Below, piece by piece: positions 44,611 to 54,532 of a stretch of DNA of 64,000 nucleotides. The stretch is from Comamonas suwonensis (GTDB taxonomy: Bacteria > Pseudomonadota > Gammaproteobacteria > Burkholderiales > Burkholderiaceae_C), in assembly GCF_012844455.2 (NCBI RefSeq), contig NZ_JABBCQ020000001.1, forward strand, positions 62,001-126,000, given 5' to 3'. The position numbers were made by a program, and so were the translations under genes. Within the stretch, counting starts at the first letter, position 1; each line of letters begins with the position of its first letter. The notes beneath the pieces are model-generated. The model was not told where the DNA came from. It searched no databases and saw only the letters and a list, made by a program, of their open reading frames with translations.

Positions 44611-45030
44611 ATGCTCAAGGCCGCTGCAGCCAAGGTGTATCAGACGGGTTTAGCGTTGATGTTGGGTGCCGCTTTTGCGCTTGCATCCCCCTCGGCGTTG
44701 GCGCGCAAAGCGCCTGAGGTCAGCACCACCGCCCCCGGGTTTGAAACGATTACGCTGGCCGATTTGCCACGCGATGGCCGCACCACCTATGGTCGCATTC
44801 TGCAGGGTGGCCCCTTCAGCAGCGACAAAGATGGCTCGGTCTTCGGCAACCGCGAACGCATACTGCCGCGCCAGTCAAGGGGCTACTACCGCGAGTACAC
44901 GGTACGAACTCCCGGTGCCAGAAACCGCGGCGCGCGGCGCATCGTCTGCGGAGGGCTGCAGCCCCAGTTGCCCGATGCCTGTTTCTATACAGGCGACCAC
45001 TACAACAGCTTTCAGCAGATCGTCCAATGA
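44611..45030 (+). CDS. Secreted guanyl-type ribonuclease (barnase/RNase Sa-like)
   Basis: 139 residues. Signal peptide (LALMLGAAFALASPSALA) predicts export. The mature part follows the microbial N1/T1 RNase plan: LPRDGRTTYGRILQGGPFS, catalytic Glu95 in YYREYTVRTPG, Arg in RGARRIVCGG and His130 in YTGDHYNSF. Two Cys (113, 124) could form a disulfide. Followed after 142 bases by a barstar-family inhibitor, so it is one half of a barnase/barstar pair that protects the producer from its own RNase. Confidence 0.9.
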   Translation: MLKAAAAKVYQTGLALMLGAAFALASPSALARKAPEVSTTAPGFETITLADLPRDGRTTYGRILQGGPFSSDKDGSVFGNRERILPRQSRGYYREYTVRTPGARNRGARRIVCGGLQPQLPDACFYTGDHYNSFQQIVQ

Positions 45031-45172
45031 ACCTTGAAGACGGCCTGCGAGCCTTTCCCCCTCCGGCTTTTGCCCTTTTGAATTCCGCAGCCGTGGTTTG
45101 CGCAGATCACCTACAGATCTGTCAGTACCGCTGCTGCCACCAGTATTGATGTTTTTAGAAAGAATCACGGAG

Positions 45173-45598
45173 ATGGACACGCCACTTCGTAAGCCGTCGG
45201 ATACCCCTTTGCGCAATGTTCGCTCGAACATTGTTCAATCCATTCGCGCCTATCGCATCCCTGATTTACAAGCCGCTGCAGAGACTTTGGGCGCTCACTT
45301 TCTCTATGCCAATCTTGCGCATGCGCAGACCAAGGCAGATATCTTCGAGCTGCTGGCTACTCAGTTCTTCCTGCCTGCCCATTTCGGCAAGAACTGGGAT
45401 GCGCTGTATGACTGCATGACCGACCCGATTCATAAATCCGGCCCACAGCCCGGCTTTATCGTGGTGCTCGATCAAATTCCCACTACGCCCAAGTTCGACA
45501 AGGAAGTGCGCGAACAGTTGCTGGATGTGTTCCGTGACACGGCGGAGTTCTGGGCCGAGCGCAAGGTGAGTTTCCGCTGCTTCTACTCGTTCCTGTAA
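45173..45598 (+). CDS. Barstar-family ribonuclease inhibitor
   Basis: 141 residues, cytosolic. The barstar signature is clear: LGAHFLYANLAHAQTKADIF, then LATQFFLPAHFGKNWDALYD (the NWDAL-D element carries the acidic residues that plug the RNase active site). It has a longer N-terminal tail than Bacillus barstar. Start unclear: ATG 45173 follows GGAG with no spacer; ATG 45149 in frame is the other option. Same strand as the RNase and ends at a strong terminator. Confidence 0.88.
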   Translation: MDTPLRKPSDTPLRNVRSNIVQSIRAYRIPDLQAAAETLGAHFLYANLAHAQTKADIFELLATQFFLPAHFGKNWDALYDCMTDPIHKSGPQPGFIVVLDQIPTTPKFDKEVREQLLDVFRDTAEFWAERKVSFRCFYSFL

Positions 45599-45623
45599 GT
45601 AGCCTGGGTCTAAATATCCATGA

Positions 45624-45656
45624 CAAAACGCCCGCATCGATTGCGGGCGTTTTTGA
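45624..45656. terminator. Bidirectional terminator between barstar and terC
   Basis: AAAACGCCCGCAA pairs with TTGCGGGCGTTTTT around a three-base loop. Confidence 0.92.
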
Positions 45657-45664
45657 TTCCAGCG

Positions 45665-46366
45665 TCAAAAGGCGTCAGGCTGAGCGAGCCTTCCCTCCGC
45701 TCTGGACTGCATCCATTTGCCCGTCAAAAGCACCAGCAGCGCGCCCGTAGCGGCGGCGGCGTAGGTCATCCAGGGGTTACTGTGGACTAGGCCCTCCAGC
45801 AGATGGTCGCTGGTAATGGTTTCACCGGCCACCCAGCCAATCAGCGCTGCACCCAGAGTCACGATGACAGGGAAGCGCTCCATGAGCCTGATCATCAGCG
45901 TGGAGCCAAAGATCACCAAGGGAATGCTGATAGCCAAACCCAGAATCAGCAGCAGCAGATTGCCGCCCGCCGCTGCCGCCACCGCAATGACGTTGTCCAG
46001 GCTCATCACCAAGTCCGCCAGCAGGATGGTGCGAACTGCGGCCATCATTCCCGGCTTGGCTACATGGCCTGAGCTCGTTTCTGCGTCTTCGCTCTTGAGC
46101 AAACTCACACCAATCCACAGCAGCAGCAAACCTCCAATGACCTCCACAAACGGCAGTTGCATCAGCTTGGCCGCAACCACGGTCAGCGCGATGCGCAGGA
46201 CCACTGCCGCCCCTGAGCCCAGCATGACGGCTTTTTTCTGTTGTTCAGCAGGTAGCCCTCGCGCAGCCAAGGCGATGACCACCGCGTTGTCACCCGAGAG
46301 AATGATGTTGATCCAGACGATTTTGAACAGGCCGATCCAGAAGTCGGCGCCAAGCAAAGCATCCAT
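45665..46366 (-). CDS. TerC-family integral membrane protein
   Basis: 233 residues, seven to eight membrane helices. TerC hallmarks: the acidic pair in IILSGDNAVVIALAARGLP and VMSLDNVIAVAAAAGGN, predicted to bind divalent metal. Relatives (YjbE/MeeF group) export manganese or supply metals to exoenzymes. Upstream I looked for a manganese riboswitch (yybP-ykoY), common before terC homologues, and did not find one. It converges with barstar. Confidence 0.9.
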   Translation of the reverse strand: MDALLGADFWIGLFKIVWINIILSGDNAVVIALAARGLPAEQQKKAVMLGSGAAVVLRIALTVVAAKLMQLPFVEVIGGLLLLWIGVSLLKSEDAETSSGHVAKPGMMAAVRTILLADLVMSLDNVIAVAAAAGGNLLLLILGLAISIPLVIFGSTLMIRLMERFPVIVTLGAALIGWVAGETITSDHLLEGLVHSNPWMTYAAAATGALLVLLTGKWMQSRAEGRLAQPDAF

Positions 46367-46641
46367 GGGGAGAAATTCCTAATTTCTATATCTTGGCCAC
46401 TTTGAACAGGAAAATGCCCGGCATTCAACAGCCAGGTGCCAGTAGCCATACGTGAAAGTTTAGTCACCCGGTATCAAAATGAGCGGTCGGCGTATTGCTT
46501 CTTGCATCATGGGAATTTCAGGCTTGTGAAACACTTCAGGCGTTTTAAGCGCAGGAAGCGCGTCGAACTTTTGAAATTACCAGTTTTCAGTGATTCCCAG
46601 AATTCCAGATATAGGTAACAGTTCGCCTCATAAATATAAAG

Positions 46642-47346
46642 ATGGATTCCTTCATGGCCGAGAGCTTTCCCATTCCCACTGAATCCACCCTCCCCAGCCC
46701 CTTGATCGTGGTGGAGGACGAGCCCCTCATCCGCAACCGGCTGGAGAGCATTTTGCGCAGCCTGGGCTATGACAATGAAGCGCTGATTTTTACCGCCAGC
46801 CTGGCACAGGCGCGCGCGCAACTGGCAGAGCATCCGGTGGCCATGGCGCTTGTCGATCTGGGCCTGCCCGATGGCAACGGTATTGAGCTGATCCGCCAGC
46901 TGCGCGCCGCTGACCCCAGCATGGGCATTCTGGTCATCTCTGCCTGGAGTACGGAAGACGCCATTCTCTCGGCCCTGCGCGCAGGGGCCAACGGCTATGT
47001 GCTCAAGGAGCGCGATGACTTAGAGGTCATGCTCTCCATCCGCAGCGTGCTGCGCGGCGGCGCACCGATCGACCCCTTCATTGCGCGGCGCATCATTGCT
47101 GAGCTGCAGGCCCCCGCTTCCACCGAAGCGCAAAAAGACGTGCCGCCCGAAGCCGTGCTCAGCTCGCGGGAAATTCAGATTCTCAAGCTGGTGGCCGACG
47201 GCATGACCAACCGCGAAATTGCCGAAACGCTGTTCCTGTCGCGTTACACGGTGGAATGCCATGTGAAGAATATTTACCGCAAGCTTGCCGTTCCCTCACG
47301 CACCAAGGCCATCAGCGAAGCAAGAGCTCGCGGTTTGCTGAGTTAA
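46642..47346 (+). CDS. NarL/LuxR-type response regulator
   Basis: 234 residues: receiver domain with phosphoacceptor Asp72 (numbered from ATG 46642) in MALVDLGLPDG and the VISAWSTEDAILSALRAGA block, then a LuxR helix-turn-helix (LSSREIQILKLVADGMTNREIAETL, quoted in part as SSREIQILKLVADGMTNREI). Immediately followed (15 bases) by the membrane kinase at 47362, its cognate partner. The start could be ATG 46654. Likely also a candidate partner for the PAS kinase at 34052, whose transmitter is nearly the same. Confidence 0.9.
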   Translation: MDSFMAESFPIPTESTLPSPLIVVEDEPLIRNRLESILRSLGYDNEALIFTASLAQARAQLAEHPVAMALVDLGLPDGNGIELIRQLRAADPSMGILVISAWSTEDAILSALRAGANGYVLKERDDLEVMLSIRSVLRGGAPIDPFIARRIIAELQAPASTEAQKDVPPEAVLSSREIQILKLVADGMTNREIAETLFLSRYTVECHVKNIYRKLAVPSRTKAISEARARGLLS

Positions 47347-47361
47347 GGCCACCGCCCTCAC

Positions 47362-49290
47362 ATGCTTCGCCTGCTACTTGCACTCATGCTGGGACTGAGC
47401 CATTGCATGGCATGGGCACAAGACGCAACGCCACCGAGCCTGTTTTGCGAACCCAAAATCGTGGCTCGGCAATCCGCCAAGGCCTTGCAAGAGGGACCGC
47501 CACCCAGTGCAGCCACATTGCAATGGACGGATGTGGGGTTTCTGGATGACTGGAACCAGCGCTGGCCCGGTTATGACGGCGCAGCCTGGTACCGCGTGGA
47601 CTGGGAAAGCCCCTGCGGGCGCGATCAGCCCGTAGCACTGGCCATCATCAACATGACGCTGGCAGGCGAGGTCTTCGTCAACTCAGAGCTGATCTGGCGC
47701 GACAAGTCTCTGGTAGAGCCGCTGAGCCGTAGCTGGAACATGCCTCGCTACTGGCTACTGCCCAAGGCTCTGCTCAAAGAGCAAGGGAATAGTATTTGGG
47801 TGCGCATTCACGGCATCAGCTCGCAGACGCCGGGGCTGAGTCGGCTGCGCATCGGCCCTCCGGAAGAACTCAAGGAGTGGACGACTTCTGCCACCTGGAA
47901 TCTGCGCACCATCTACCTGATCTGCCTCACGGTCTGCACCGTGCTGTCCCTGCTCTTTGCCTTTGCCTGGTTTTATAACCGCAACCAGAAAGTCTATGGC
48001 TGGTATTCGCTCAACCTGTTGTGCTGGGCGCTGATGCTGTGCAACATCTTGATGACCGAGCCCTGGATTTTTCCCAGCTCACAGGCTATTGCCCGCGCCA
48101 ATCTACTGACATTCATCGCTTTTACCTACACCTTCTGCCTTTTTACGCTGCGTTTTGGCGAGCTGCGACTGCCGCGGGTCGAGCGACTACTGGCAGGTTT
48201 CTGCAGCTTTTCCGCCTTGCTGATTCTGCTACTGCCCCATGATCAAATGGCCAAAGCCAGCCTCGTCTGGCTTGTGATGTTCGGTATATGCGCTCTGGTC
48301 ATCCTGCTATTTCCCTTGCGGGCCATGCAGACGCGCGCACCCATGCACATCATCTTCAGCGCCTGCTTTTTGCTCTATCTGCTCATCGGTCTGCATGACG
48401 TTTTGCTGCTGCACAAAGCGCTGGAACACAACCGCCCGCTGATCCCCTACACCACCTTGCTGAACATGCTGGTGCTGGCCTGGGTGCTGGGGCGGCAGAT
48501 CATGCTCAATATGCGCCGCATCGAGCGCTTCAACCATGAACTGAGCATTACTGTCACGCAGGCCTGCGACGACCTGAGCCAGACGCTGGAGCGCGAACAC
48601 ATGCTGGCACTCAGCCATTCCCGCCTGCAAGAAAGGCTGACCATCTCGCAAGACCTGCACGACAGTCTGGGCGGCTCTCTGGTGCGCTCTATTGCCCTCG
48701 TGGAGCAAACCAGCACGCCCCTGCCCAACAAACAGGTGCTGTCCATGCTCAAGCTCATGCGCGATGACCTGCGCCAACTGATTGATGCAGGCACCAGCGC
48801 TACCATTCAGGTGCCCGAAACACCGACGCAATGGCTTGCACCGCTGCGCCACCGCTTTGCGCGCCTGTTTGAAGAGCTGGACATTCAGGTGAAATGGGAG
48901 CTTCCCACGCACTGGAGCCATACGCCCAGTCCCATTCAATGCCTTACGTTGACCCGCGTGCTGGAAGAAGCCCTGATCAATGTCATCAAGCACAGCCATG
49001 CCAGCAAAGTCCAGATACGCTTGGATATTCCTGCCTCACAAGTACTGCAGTTACAGATCGTGGACAACGGCGTGGGCTTTGATGTGCACAGCATACAGAT
49101 CAACAGCATGGGAGTGGGCATGCGCAGCATGCTGGCGCGGCTGGAGCGTTTGCAGGGCACACTGGATGTGCAATCCAGCCCCGGTGGCACCGAACTCAGG
49201 GCTCACCTGCCGCTGCACAGCAAGGTGGTGACTCCTATCACTGCGCCACAGACACCCTCGACACCGGAATCTGTCTGGTCACTGCGCTAA
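47362..49290 (+). CDS. Membrane sensor histidine kinase (7TM sensor, HisKA_3)
   Basis: 642 residues. Order: signal peptide (MLRLLLALMLGLSHCMAWA), periplasmic beta-sandwich of about 150 residues (DISM-like, with WYRVDWESPCG and VFVNSELIWRDKS), about seven membrane helices (residues about 190-395), coiled coil, HisKA_3 with His433 in SQDLHDSLGGSLV, and HATPase (EEALINVIKHSHASK, DNGVGFDVHS). Fits the 7TMR-DISM sensors that may bind carbohydrates or small acids. Operon with the regulator upstream and the unknown protein downstream. Transmitter half nearly identical in pattern to the kinase at 34052. Confidence 0.88.
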   Translation: MLRLLLALMLGLSHCMAWAQDATPPSLFCEPKIVARQSAKALQEGPPPSAATLQWTDVGFLDDWNQRWPGYDGAAWYRVDWESPCGRDQPVALAIINMTLAGEVFVNSELIWRDKSLVEPLSRSWNMPRYWLLPKALLKEQGNSIWVRIHGISSQTPGLSRLRIGPPEELKEWTTSATWNLRTIYLICLTVCTVLSLLFAFAWFYNRNQKVYGWYSLNLLCWALMLCNILMTEPWIFPSSQAIARANLLTFIAFTYTFCLFTLRFGELRLPRVERLLAGFCSFSALLILLLPHDQMAKASLVWLVMFGICALVILLFPLRAMQTRAPMHIIFSACFLLYLLIGLHDVLLLHKALEHNRPLIPYTTLLNMLVLAWVLGRQIMLNMRRIERFNHELSITVTQACDDLSQTLEREHMLALSHSRLQERLTISQDLHDSLGGSLVRSIALVEQTSTPLPNKQVLSMLKLMRDDLRQLIDAGTSATIQVPETPTQWLAPLRHRFARLFEELDIQVKWELPTHWSHTPSPIQCLTLTRVLEEALINVIKHSHASKVQIRLDIPASQVLQLQIVDNGVGFDVHSIQINSMGVGMRSMLARLERLQGTLDVQSSPGGTELRAHLPLHSKVVTPITAPQTPSTPESVWSLR

Positions 49291-49299
49291 GCTGGCCGA

Positions 49300-50496
49300 A
49301 TGCCGCTATTGATCGATGGAACCCCGCAGGAAGACGGCGTCTTCCCCCTGCAACTCACGCAAGGTGCCGCCCACAAGCTCAAAACCAGCCCCGGCCAGGG
49401 CAGCCTGAGCTTTGGCCCCAAAGAGCAACTGCCCAAAGCAGATTTGTGGCTGGCGGCCGGAGCCCCCGTGCTGTGGTCTTGCTTTGACCCTTTTGCCACG
49501 CCCGCAGGGTCGCCATGGCCGCGCAATTTTTACTATGCAGGCAATGACAGCGGCTTTTTTACCTGGGCACAGCGCCGTCCCATCGAAGGCTTCACTTGGT
49601 ACCCGCAGTTGCAGCAAGATGTGCATATCGATGCCAGCCAGTCGAGAATCCGTGAGCTGAGCATCCACCTTCAACAAAGCAATCTTGGCCATATCCATCT
49701 AAAGCTGCCAGAGCAGGGCTTGCGACTGCATCTGCATGGTCAGCTGAGTCAGATCACGGTGACAGGCGGCAGGCCCGACAGCCTGAGCCTGAACCCCACC
49801 ACCAGCAAGAACCCCGCTGATGCACCGCTGCTGTTGCCGGATATGGGGACTTTGAAGCAAGTCACCACGCTGGAGCTGGGCAACGGCGCTGGAAAGCAGG
49901 CCATTTCGCTGCAAAGCCTGCTGCAATTTTCAGAGCTGGAATCGCTTTCCCTGTGGGGCAATCACAGTGATTTCGCTCTGCTTTCAAGATGCATGCAGCT
50001 CAAGGCGCTATCGCTGCGCTTCATACCCCTTCTGCAGGGACTGCCTGCACTGCAGACATGGCCTGCGCTGGACTTCTTTGTCGCCTACAACGTGGAAGAG
50101 GCTACTGGCAAACGCCTGCGCCAGCAGCTCAAGGAACGCGCCAAGGAACGCCCCTGGGCAGAGCATGCAGCCGTCAGTCAGCTGCGCAAACCGGAATGGT
50201 GGGCCAGAGCGTATGGTCGGCCGTTTAACAGCTGGCCCGCAGCCCGCGCCAAGATAGGCCATGCGGCCTACGACCTGGCAGAGCAGCAACTGAACGCAGC
50301 CCAGAGCCTTAGCGATGTACAAACGGCGCTGACCGGTTTCACCCGCCGCTTCAACACCGTCAAAGGCATAGAAACAACTGAGCGTGAAGACCTGGGACAG
50401 GCCGTGAACCAGCTAGCGCAGCTGCCGGCGGCCCAATTACTGGGCCTGACGGACGAGCAGGCCCAACATTGGTTTGACGAAAGCCGGGATTACTGA
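49300..50496 (+). CDS. Unknown protein with leucine-rich-like repeats, downstream of the kinase
   Basis: 398 residues, no signal peptide. The middle (about residues 115-260) shows repeating short Leu-rich units ([46 protein letters not shown]), suggestive of a beta-solenoid or leucine-rich repeat. The C-terminal 100 residues are helical. Starts ten bases after the kinase gene with no clear ribosome site, so probably read through with it. It overlaps the 3' end of mnmA by seven bases (tail to tail). Function not recognised. Confidence 0.7.
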   Translation: MPLLIDGTPQEDGVFPLQLTQGAAHKLKTSPGQGSLSFGPKEQLPKADLWLAAGAPVLWSCFDPFATPAGSPWPRNFYYAGNDSGFFTWAQRRPIEGFTWYPQLQQDVHIDASQSRIRELSIHLQQSNLGHIHLKLPEQGLRLHLHGQLSQITVTGGRPDSLSLNPTTSKNPADAPLLLPDMGTLKQVTTLELGNGAGKQAISLQSLLQFSELESLSLWGNHSDFALLSRCMQLKALSLRFIPLLQGLPALQTWPALDFFVAYNVEEATGKRLRQQLKERAKERPWAEHAAVSQLRKPEWWARAYGRPFNSWPAARAKIGHAAYDLAEQQLNAAQSLSDVQTALTGFTRRFNTVKGIETTEREDLGQAVNQLAQLPAAQLLGLTDEQAQHWFDESRDY

Positions 50497-51620
50497 GCAG
50501 CGTCAGGATCCACCTGCGCAATGATGCCGCCGCCCAGGCAGACATCGCCGTCATACAGCACGGCAGACTGGCCGGGCGTGACAGCCCATTGCGCTTCGGG
50601 GAAGTCCAGACGGAAACCATCAGCCGTCGCCTTGGAAATCAACGCAGGCGAATCCGGTTGACGGTAGCGGGTCTTGGAGCCGTACTGCCTGCCTTCAGCC
50701 GGCGCATGACCCGCCACCCAGCTGACCTGATCGGCCACCAGTGCATGTGACAGCAGCAGCGGATGGTCATGCCCCTGCACCACGCGCAGGATGTTCTTGT
50801 CCATCTCCTTGCGCGCCACGAACCACGGTGCATGCTCGCCAGCGCCACGGGCCGCGCCCTTTTCCTTCACACCGCCAATACCCAGACCCGAGCGCTGACC
50901 CAGCGTGTAGAACGACAGGCCCACATGCTTGCCCAGCTTGCGGTTGCGGTCGTCCAGAATCAGTCCGGGTTCCTTGCTGATGTAGCGATTCAGAAAGTCG
51001 CGGAACGGACGCTCCCCGATAAAGCAAATGCCGGTGGAGTCCTTCTTCTTGGCATTGGGCAGACCAATCTCTTCCGCAATGCGGCGCACTTCGGTCTTTT
51101 CCAGCTCGCCTACAGGGAACATGGCTTTGGACAGCTGTGTCTGATTCAGGCGGTGCAAAAAGTAGCTCTGGTCCTTGCTGTTGTCCAGCCCCTTGAGCAG
51201 CTCGAACAACTGCGTATCGGGGTTCTGGCGCACGCGAGCGTAATGGCCGGTGGCAATCTTCTCGGCCCCCAGTCGCAGGGCGTGGTCCAGAAAGGCCTTG
51301 AACTTGATTTCGGCATTGCACAGCACGTCCGGGTTGGGCGTGCGGCCTGCCTGGTATTCGCGCAGAAACTCGGCGAACACGCGGTCCTTGTAATCAGCGG
51401 CGAAATTGACATGTTCAATCTCGATGCCGATCACATCGGCCACCGCCGCCGCATCCACAAAGTCGATATTGGACGAGCAGAACTCGCTGTCGTCGTCATC
51501 TTCCCAGTTCTTCATGAAGATGCCGACCACCTCATGGCCCTGCTTTTTCAAAAGATAGGCGGTCACGGCGGAATCCACACCGCCCGACAAACCCACCACG
51601 ACACGCTGCTTGTTGCTCAT
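50490..51620 (-). CDS. mnmA: tRNA-specific 2-thiouridylase
   Basis: 376 residues. Makes 2-thiouridine at position 34 of Lys/Glu/Gln tRNAs using sulfur relayed from IscS. P-loop [18 protein letters not shown] (SGGxDS), catalytic Cys101 in [12 protein letters not shown] and persulfide-accepting Cys199 in [13 protein letters not shown], and the C-terminal beta-barrel ending [20 protein letters not shown]. Stop is tail-to-tail with the 49300 gene, overlapping it by seven bases. Divergent from the LysR gene at 51674. Confidence 0.97.
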   Translation of the reverse strand: MSNKQRVVVGLSGGVDSAVTAYLLKKQGHEVVGIFMKNWEDDDDSEFCSSNIDFVDAAAVADVIGIEIEHVNFAADYKDRVFAEFLREYQAGRTPNPDVLCNAEIKFKAFLDHALRLGAEKIATGHYARVRQNPDTQLFELLKGLDNSKDQSYFLHRLNQTQLSKAMFPVGELEKTEVRRIAEEIGLPNAKKKDSTGICFIGERPFRDFLNRYISKEPGLILDDRNRKLGKHVGLSFYTLGQRSGLGIGGVKEKGAARGAGEHAPWFVARKEMDKNILRVVQGHDHPLLLSHALVADQVSWVAGHAPAEGRQYGSKTRYRQPDSPALISKATADGFRLDFPEAQWAVTPGQSAVLYDGDVCLGGGIIAQVDPDAAQ

Positions 51621-51673
51621 AGGTATACGATTATCCCAGCGCCCGTCAACTGCTGCGGGTGTGAGGATTTGCC

Positions 51674-52612
51674 ATGGAACTGCGCCAGCTGCGCTACTTT
51701 GTCCGAATTGTTGAACTAGGCTCCATGAGCCGTGCTGCGCTGGATCTGGACATGGTGCAGTCCGCGCTCAGCCAGCAGATCAGCCGCTTGGAGTCCGAAC
51801 TCTCCACCCGATTGCTGCAGCGCACACCGCGCGGCGTCATCCCCACCGAGGCGGGCCAGGCCTTTTTTCATGAAGCCCAGCTCACCCTGCGCCACGCCGC
51901 GCAGGCCATTCACGCCGCCCAGCAGGCACGGCTGTCGGGTGCCGTCAGCATGGGCTTGTCGCCCACCATAGCCAATGTGCTGGGCCTGCCGCTGATGCGT
52001 GCCATGCGCGAGCGCTACCCCGATGTGCGCCTGCACATGGTGTCTGCACTTTCAGGGCATTTAACGAGTCTTCTCAATGCCAGGCAATTGGATCTAGCTA
52101 TTCTTTTTGACACGCAGTCAGCCCGGCGCTGGAGCGTGCTGCCGCTGCTGGAAGAACGGCTCTTCCTCATCCAGTCGCGCCAGCAGCCCGTGGCACCGCA
52201 AATCACACACGACACGCCCATCAACCTGCAGCAGCTGCAGCAAGTGCCCCTCATCCTGCCTTCGGGCAGCCATGGCCTGCGCAGCTCCATCATGGCCTCG
52301 TTCAGCAGCGCGGGCTTTCAGTCGCAGATGGCGATGGAAATCGACTCACTCACCTTGCTGATGGAAGCCGTAGATGCGGGTATGGGCGCCACCGTCCAGC
52401 CCTGGTCGGCCGTGGGCATGTACCGCGATGCCGCCGATCGCTTTCAGTGGTCTCAGATCGCCGATGACTCGGTACGCCGCAAGGCGGCGCTATGCAGCTT
52501 GTCCGATGATGAACTATCCCCCGCCGCTCTGGCCGCGCGCGTGGTGCTGATGGACTGCGCGCGCCAGCTGGTGAAGTCAGGGGACTGGGTGGGGGCTACG
52601 CTGATCGAGTGA
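51674..52612 (+). CDS. LysR-family regulator of the adjacent tcu-type locus (TcuR-like)
   Basis: 312 residues. N-terminal helix-turn-helix [20 protein letters not shown] with [19 protein letters not shown], then effector domain ([20 protein letters not shown]). In Salmonella the tcuABC genes are controlled by the LysR protein TcuR; this gene stands in the same relative place, oriented the same way, before the transporter and tcuAB, and I infer the same job with citrate or tricarballylate as co-inducer. GAGG seven bases before ATG 51674. Confidence 0.85.
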   Translation: MELRQLRYFVRIVELGSMSRAALDLDMVQSALSQQISRLESELSTRLLQRTPRGVIPTEAGQAFFHEAQLTLRHAAQAIHAAQQARLSGAVSMGLSPTIANVLGLPLMRAMRERYPDVRLHMVSALSGHLTSLLNARQLDLAILFDTQSARRWSVLPLLEERLFLIQSRQQPVAPQITHDTPINLQQLQQVPLILPSGSHGLRSSIMASFSSAGFQSQMAMEIDSLTLLMEAVDAGMGATVQPWSAVGMYRDAADRFQWSQIADDSVRRKAALCSLSDDELSPAALAARVVLMDCARQLVKSGDWVGATLIE

Positions 52613-52925
52613 GCTGATGGCTCGGCCTCGGCCTCGGCCGCTGCCATGCCGCAAGAGCCAGAAATGCCAGGCCAGAATTTCAGCGTGCCTTACGTAATTT
52701 CCACAGCAACTTTGTTGTGCCGAAACGCTCTCACCTCATGGCAAACCTAGATCTTCATTACAACATTGCTGTTGCGGTCCCCTCGCTGCATCTCGTCATC
52801 CATCTCGCATCACACCAGCGGCAACAGACTACAGCCGGCGTGAGCGTGCTTTTTTAATATGAGCCTTGCCCAGGGCTGGATGCGACGTGCGCTTCAGGAC
52901 CGCCAGCCAAAACCAAGGTTCATTT
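52613..52925. promoter_or_regulatory. 313-base intergenic region with paired CAAC/GTTG dyads
   Basis: No gene. Two related inverted repeats, CAACTTTGTTG (52707-52717) and CAACATTGCTGTTG (52761-52774), about 54 bases apart, are candidate binding sites of the LysR protein upstream of the transporter gene. A short CGGCCT tandem (near 52624) sits just after the LysR stop. Confidence 0.4.
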
Positions 52926-54308
52926 ATGACATCCCTAGATATTCAGTTGCTGCTGACCGCGCTGGTCAGCGTGCTGGTACTGGTTGCATTGATTGTGTCG
53001 CGCATCAAGATGCACCCGCTGCTGGCTCTGCTCGTCGTCTCCATTGGCGTGGGTTTTGCCACCGGCATGGAGCCGGGCAGCATCGTCAAACAACTGAGCA
53101 ACGGTGCAGGCAAGACATTGGGCGCCGTGGGCGTAGTCATCGCACTGGGCGCCATGCTGGGCAAGATTCTGGCCGACGCCGGTATCACCGAAAAAATCGC
53201 CGAAGCCATACTCAAACATGCTTCAGATCGCATGATCCCCTGGGCCATGACCCTGGTGGCCTTTATCGTCGGCATTCCCATGTTCTTCGAGGTCGGCCTG
53301 GTCGTCATGCTGCCGCTGATCTTCAGCGTGGCGCGCAAGCTGGAAAGCCAGGCCCGTTTCAAAGGCTCGGCCTATGTGTACGTGGGTGTTCCTGTCATCT
53401 CGGCCTTGGCTGCCATGCATGGCATGGTGCCGCCCCATCCAGGCCCCTTGACCGCCATTGCCACCCTCAAAACCACGGTCGGCCCCACCATGCTGTACGG
53501 CTTTCTGGCGGCCATTCCTGCCATGGTTCTGGGCGGCCCCCTGTACGGAGCCTTTATTGCACCGCGCATGAACACCAAGCCTGACCAGACTCTGCTGGAT
53601 CAGTTCACCATCACGGGAAATGCCGACAGCAAGCAGCCCGGCATTGCGCTCGGCATTCTGGCCGCACTGCTGCCAGCCATTCTGATGCTGGTTCACGCCG
53701 TCGCGGAAATGCTGCTCCCCAAGGACTCCCCGGCCATGCATGTGGCCAGCTTTCTGGGCAATCCCCTGATCGCCATGCTGCTGGGCGTGCTGTTCGCCAT
53801 CGTGGCACTGGTGCTGGCACGCGGCGGTGATATGGAAAAGCTGCGTGAGGCACTGGGCCAGAGCCTCAAGCCCATTGCTTCCATCATCATGATCATTGCC
53901 GGAGGCGGTGCCTTCCAGCAGATGCTGACCAGTGCCAAGGTCGGCGATGCCATCGTGCACCTGACCCAGCAGTTTGCCTTCCCACCACTGATTCTGGGCT
54001 GGCTGATCGCCATGCTGCTGTCGGTCTCCACCGGCTCGGCAACCGTCGGCATCGTGGGTGCTGCAGGCTTGCTGGCACCGCTCGCCGGTGCCGATCCCAG
54101 TCTGAACCTGCCATTGCTGGCCTTGTCCATCGGCTGCGGCTCGCTGTTCTTCAACTACGCCAACCATGCCGGCTTCTGGATGGTCAAGGAATCCTTTGGC
54201 ATGACCATGAGCGAAGCCACCAAGACCATCTCGGTGGTGCAATCCATCGTCGCGGTCGTGGGTCTGATCATGGTGCTGATCTTCAATGCGCTGCTGACCG
54301 TTCAGTAA
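52926..54308 (+). CDS. GntP-family permease of the tcu locus
   Basis: 460 residues, about 12-14 membrane helices. GntP/gluconate:proton symporter signature in the sequence MVPPHPGPLTAIATLKTTVG, flanked by AYVYVGVPVISALAAMHG, and the C-terminal NYANHAGFWMVKESFGM. Start ATG 52926 with AAGG upstream. Salmonella uses an MFS carrier (TcuC) for tricarballylate; here a GntP permease takes that place, which is inferred from position only. Transcription probably continues across a 224-base gap with small hairpins into tcuA. Confidence 0.87.
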   Translation: MTSLDIQLLLTALVSVLVLVALIVSRIKMHPLLALLVVSIGVGFATGMEPGSIVKQLSNGAGKTLGAVGVVIALGAMLGKILADAGITEKIAEAILKHASDRMIPWAMTLVAFIVGIPMFFEVGLVVMLPLIFSVARKLESQARFKGSAYVYVGVPVISALAAMHGMVPPHPGPLTAIATLKTTVGPTMLYGFLAAIPAMVLGGPLYGAFIAPRMNTKPDQTLLDQFTITGNADSKQPGIALGILAALLPAILMLVHAVAEMLLPKDSPAMHVASFLGNPLIAMLLGVLFAIVALVLARGGDMEKLREALGQSLKPIASIIMIIAGGGAFQQMLTSAKVGDAIVHLTQQFAFPPLILGWLIAMLLSVSTGSATVGIVGAAGLLAPLAGADPSLNLPLLALSIGCGSLFFNYANHAGFWMVKESFGMTMSEATKTISVVQSIVAVVGLIMVLIFNALLTVQ

Positions 54309-54318
54309 ACCATCCCCG

Positions 54319-54404
54319 TCGCCCGCTGCGGCGACAGGTCTTGGCAGCAAGGCCTCATCACAATTCGTGATACCCCCATCCCCTCACCCCTCTGCACGGG
54401 TGAG
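54319..54404 (+). other. Hairpins in the gap between the GntP gene and tcuA
   Basis: GTCGC/GCGAC (54318-54335) and CCTCACCC/GGGTGAGG (54382-54405) form stems without T-runs; they may protect mRNA ends or adjust relative expression of transporter and dehydrogenase. Confidence 0.35.
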
Positions 54405-54532
54405 GCGGCACTGTCTACAGTCCGGTTCAACACTTGCTTACGCTCTCTAGGAAGCTCTGCGTTCTGGGCGAACAGCAAGACAAGACTGACCCACGTTGAA
54501 CCGCCACAGGCCCCGCCTGATGGCAGCCCATC

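Noticed and set aside
46367-46500. Possible yybP-ykoY manganese riboswitch before terC
   Set aside because: The leader lacks the conserved loop sequences; only a small AATGCC dyad is seen.
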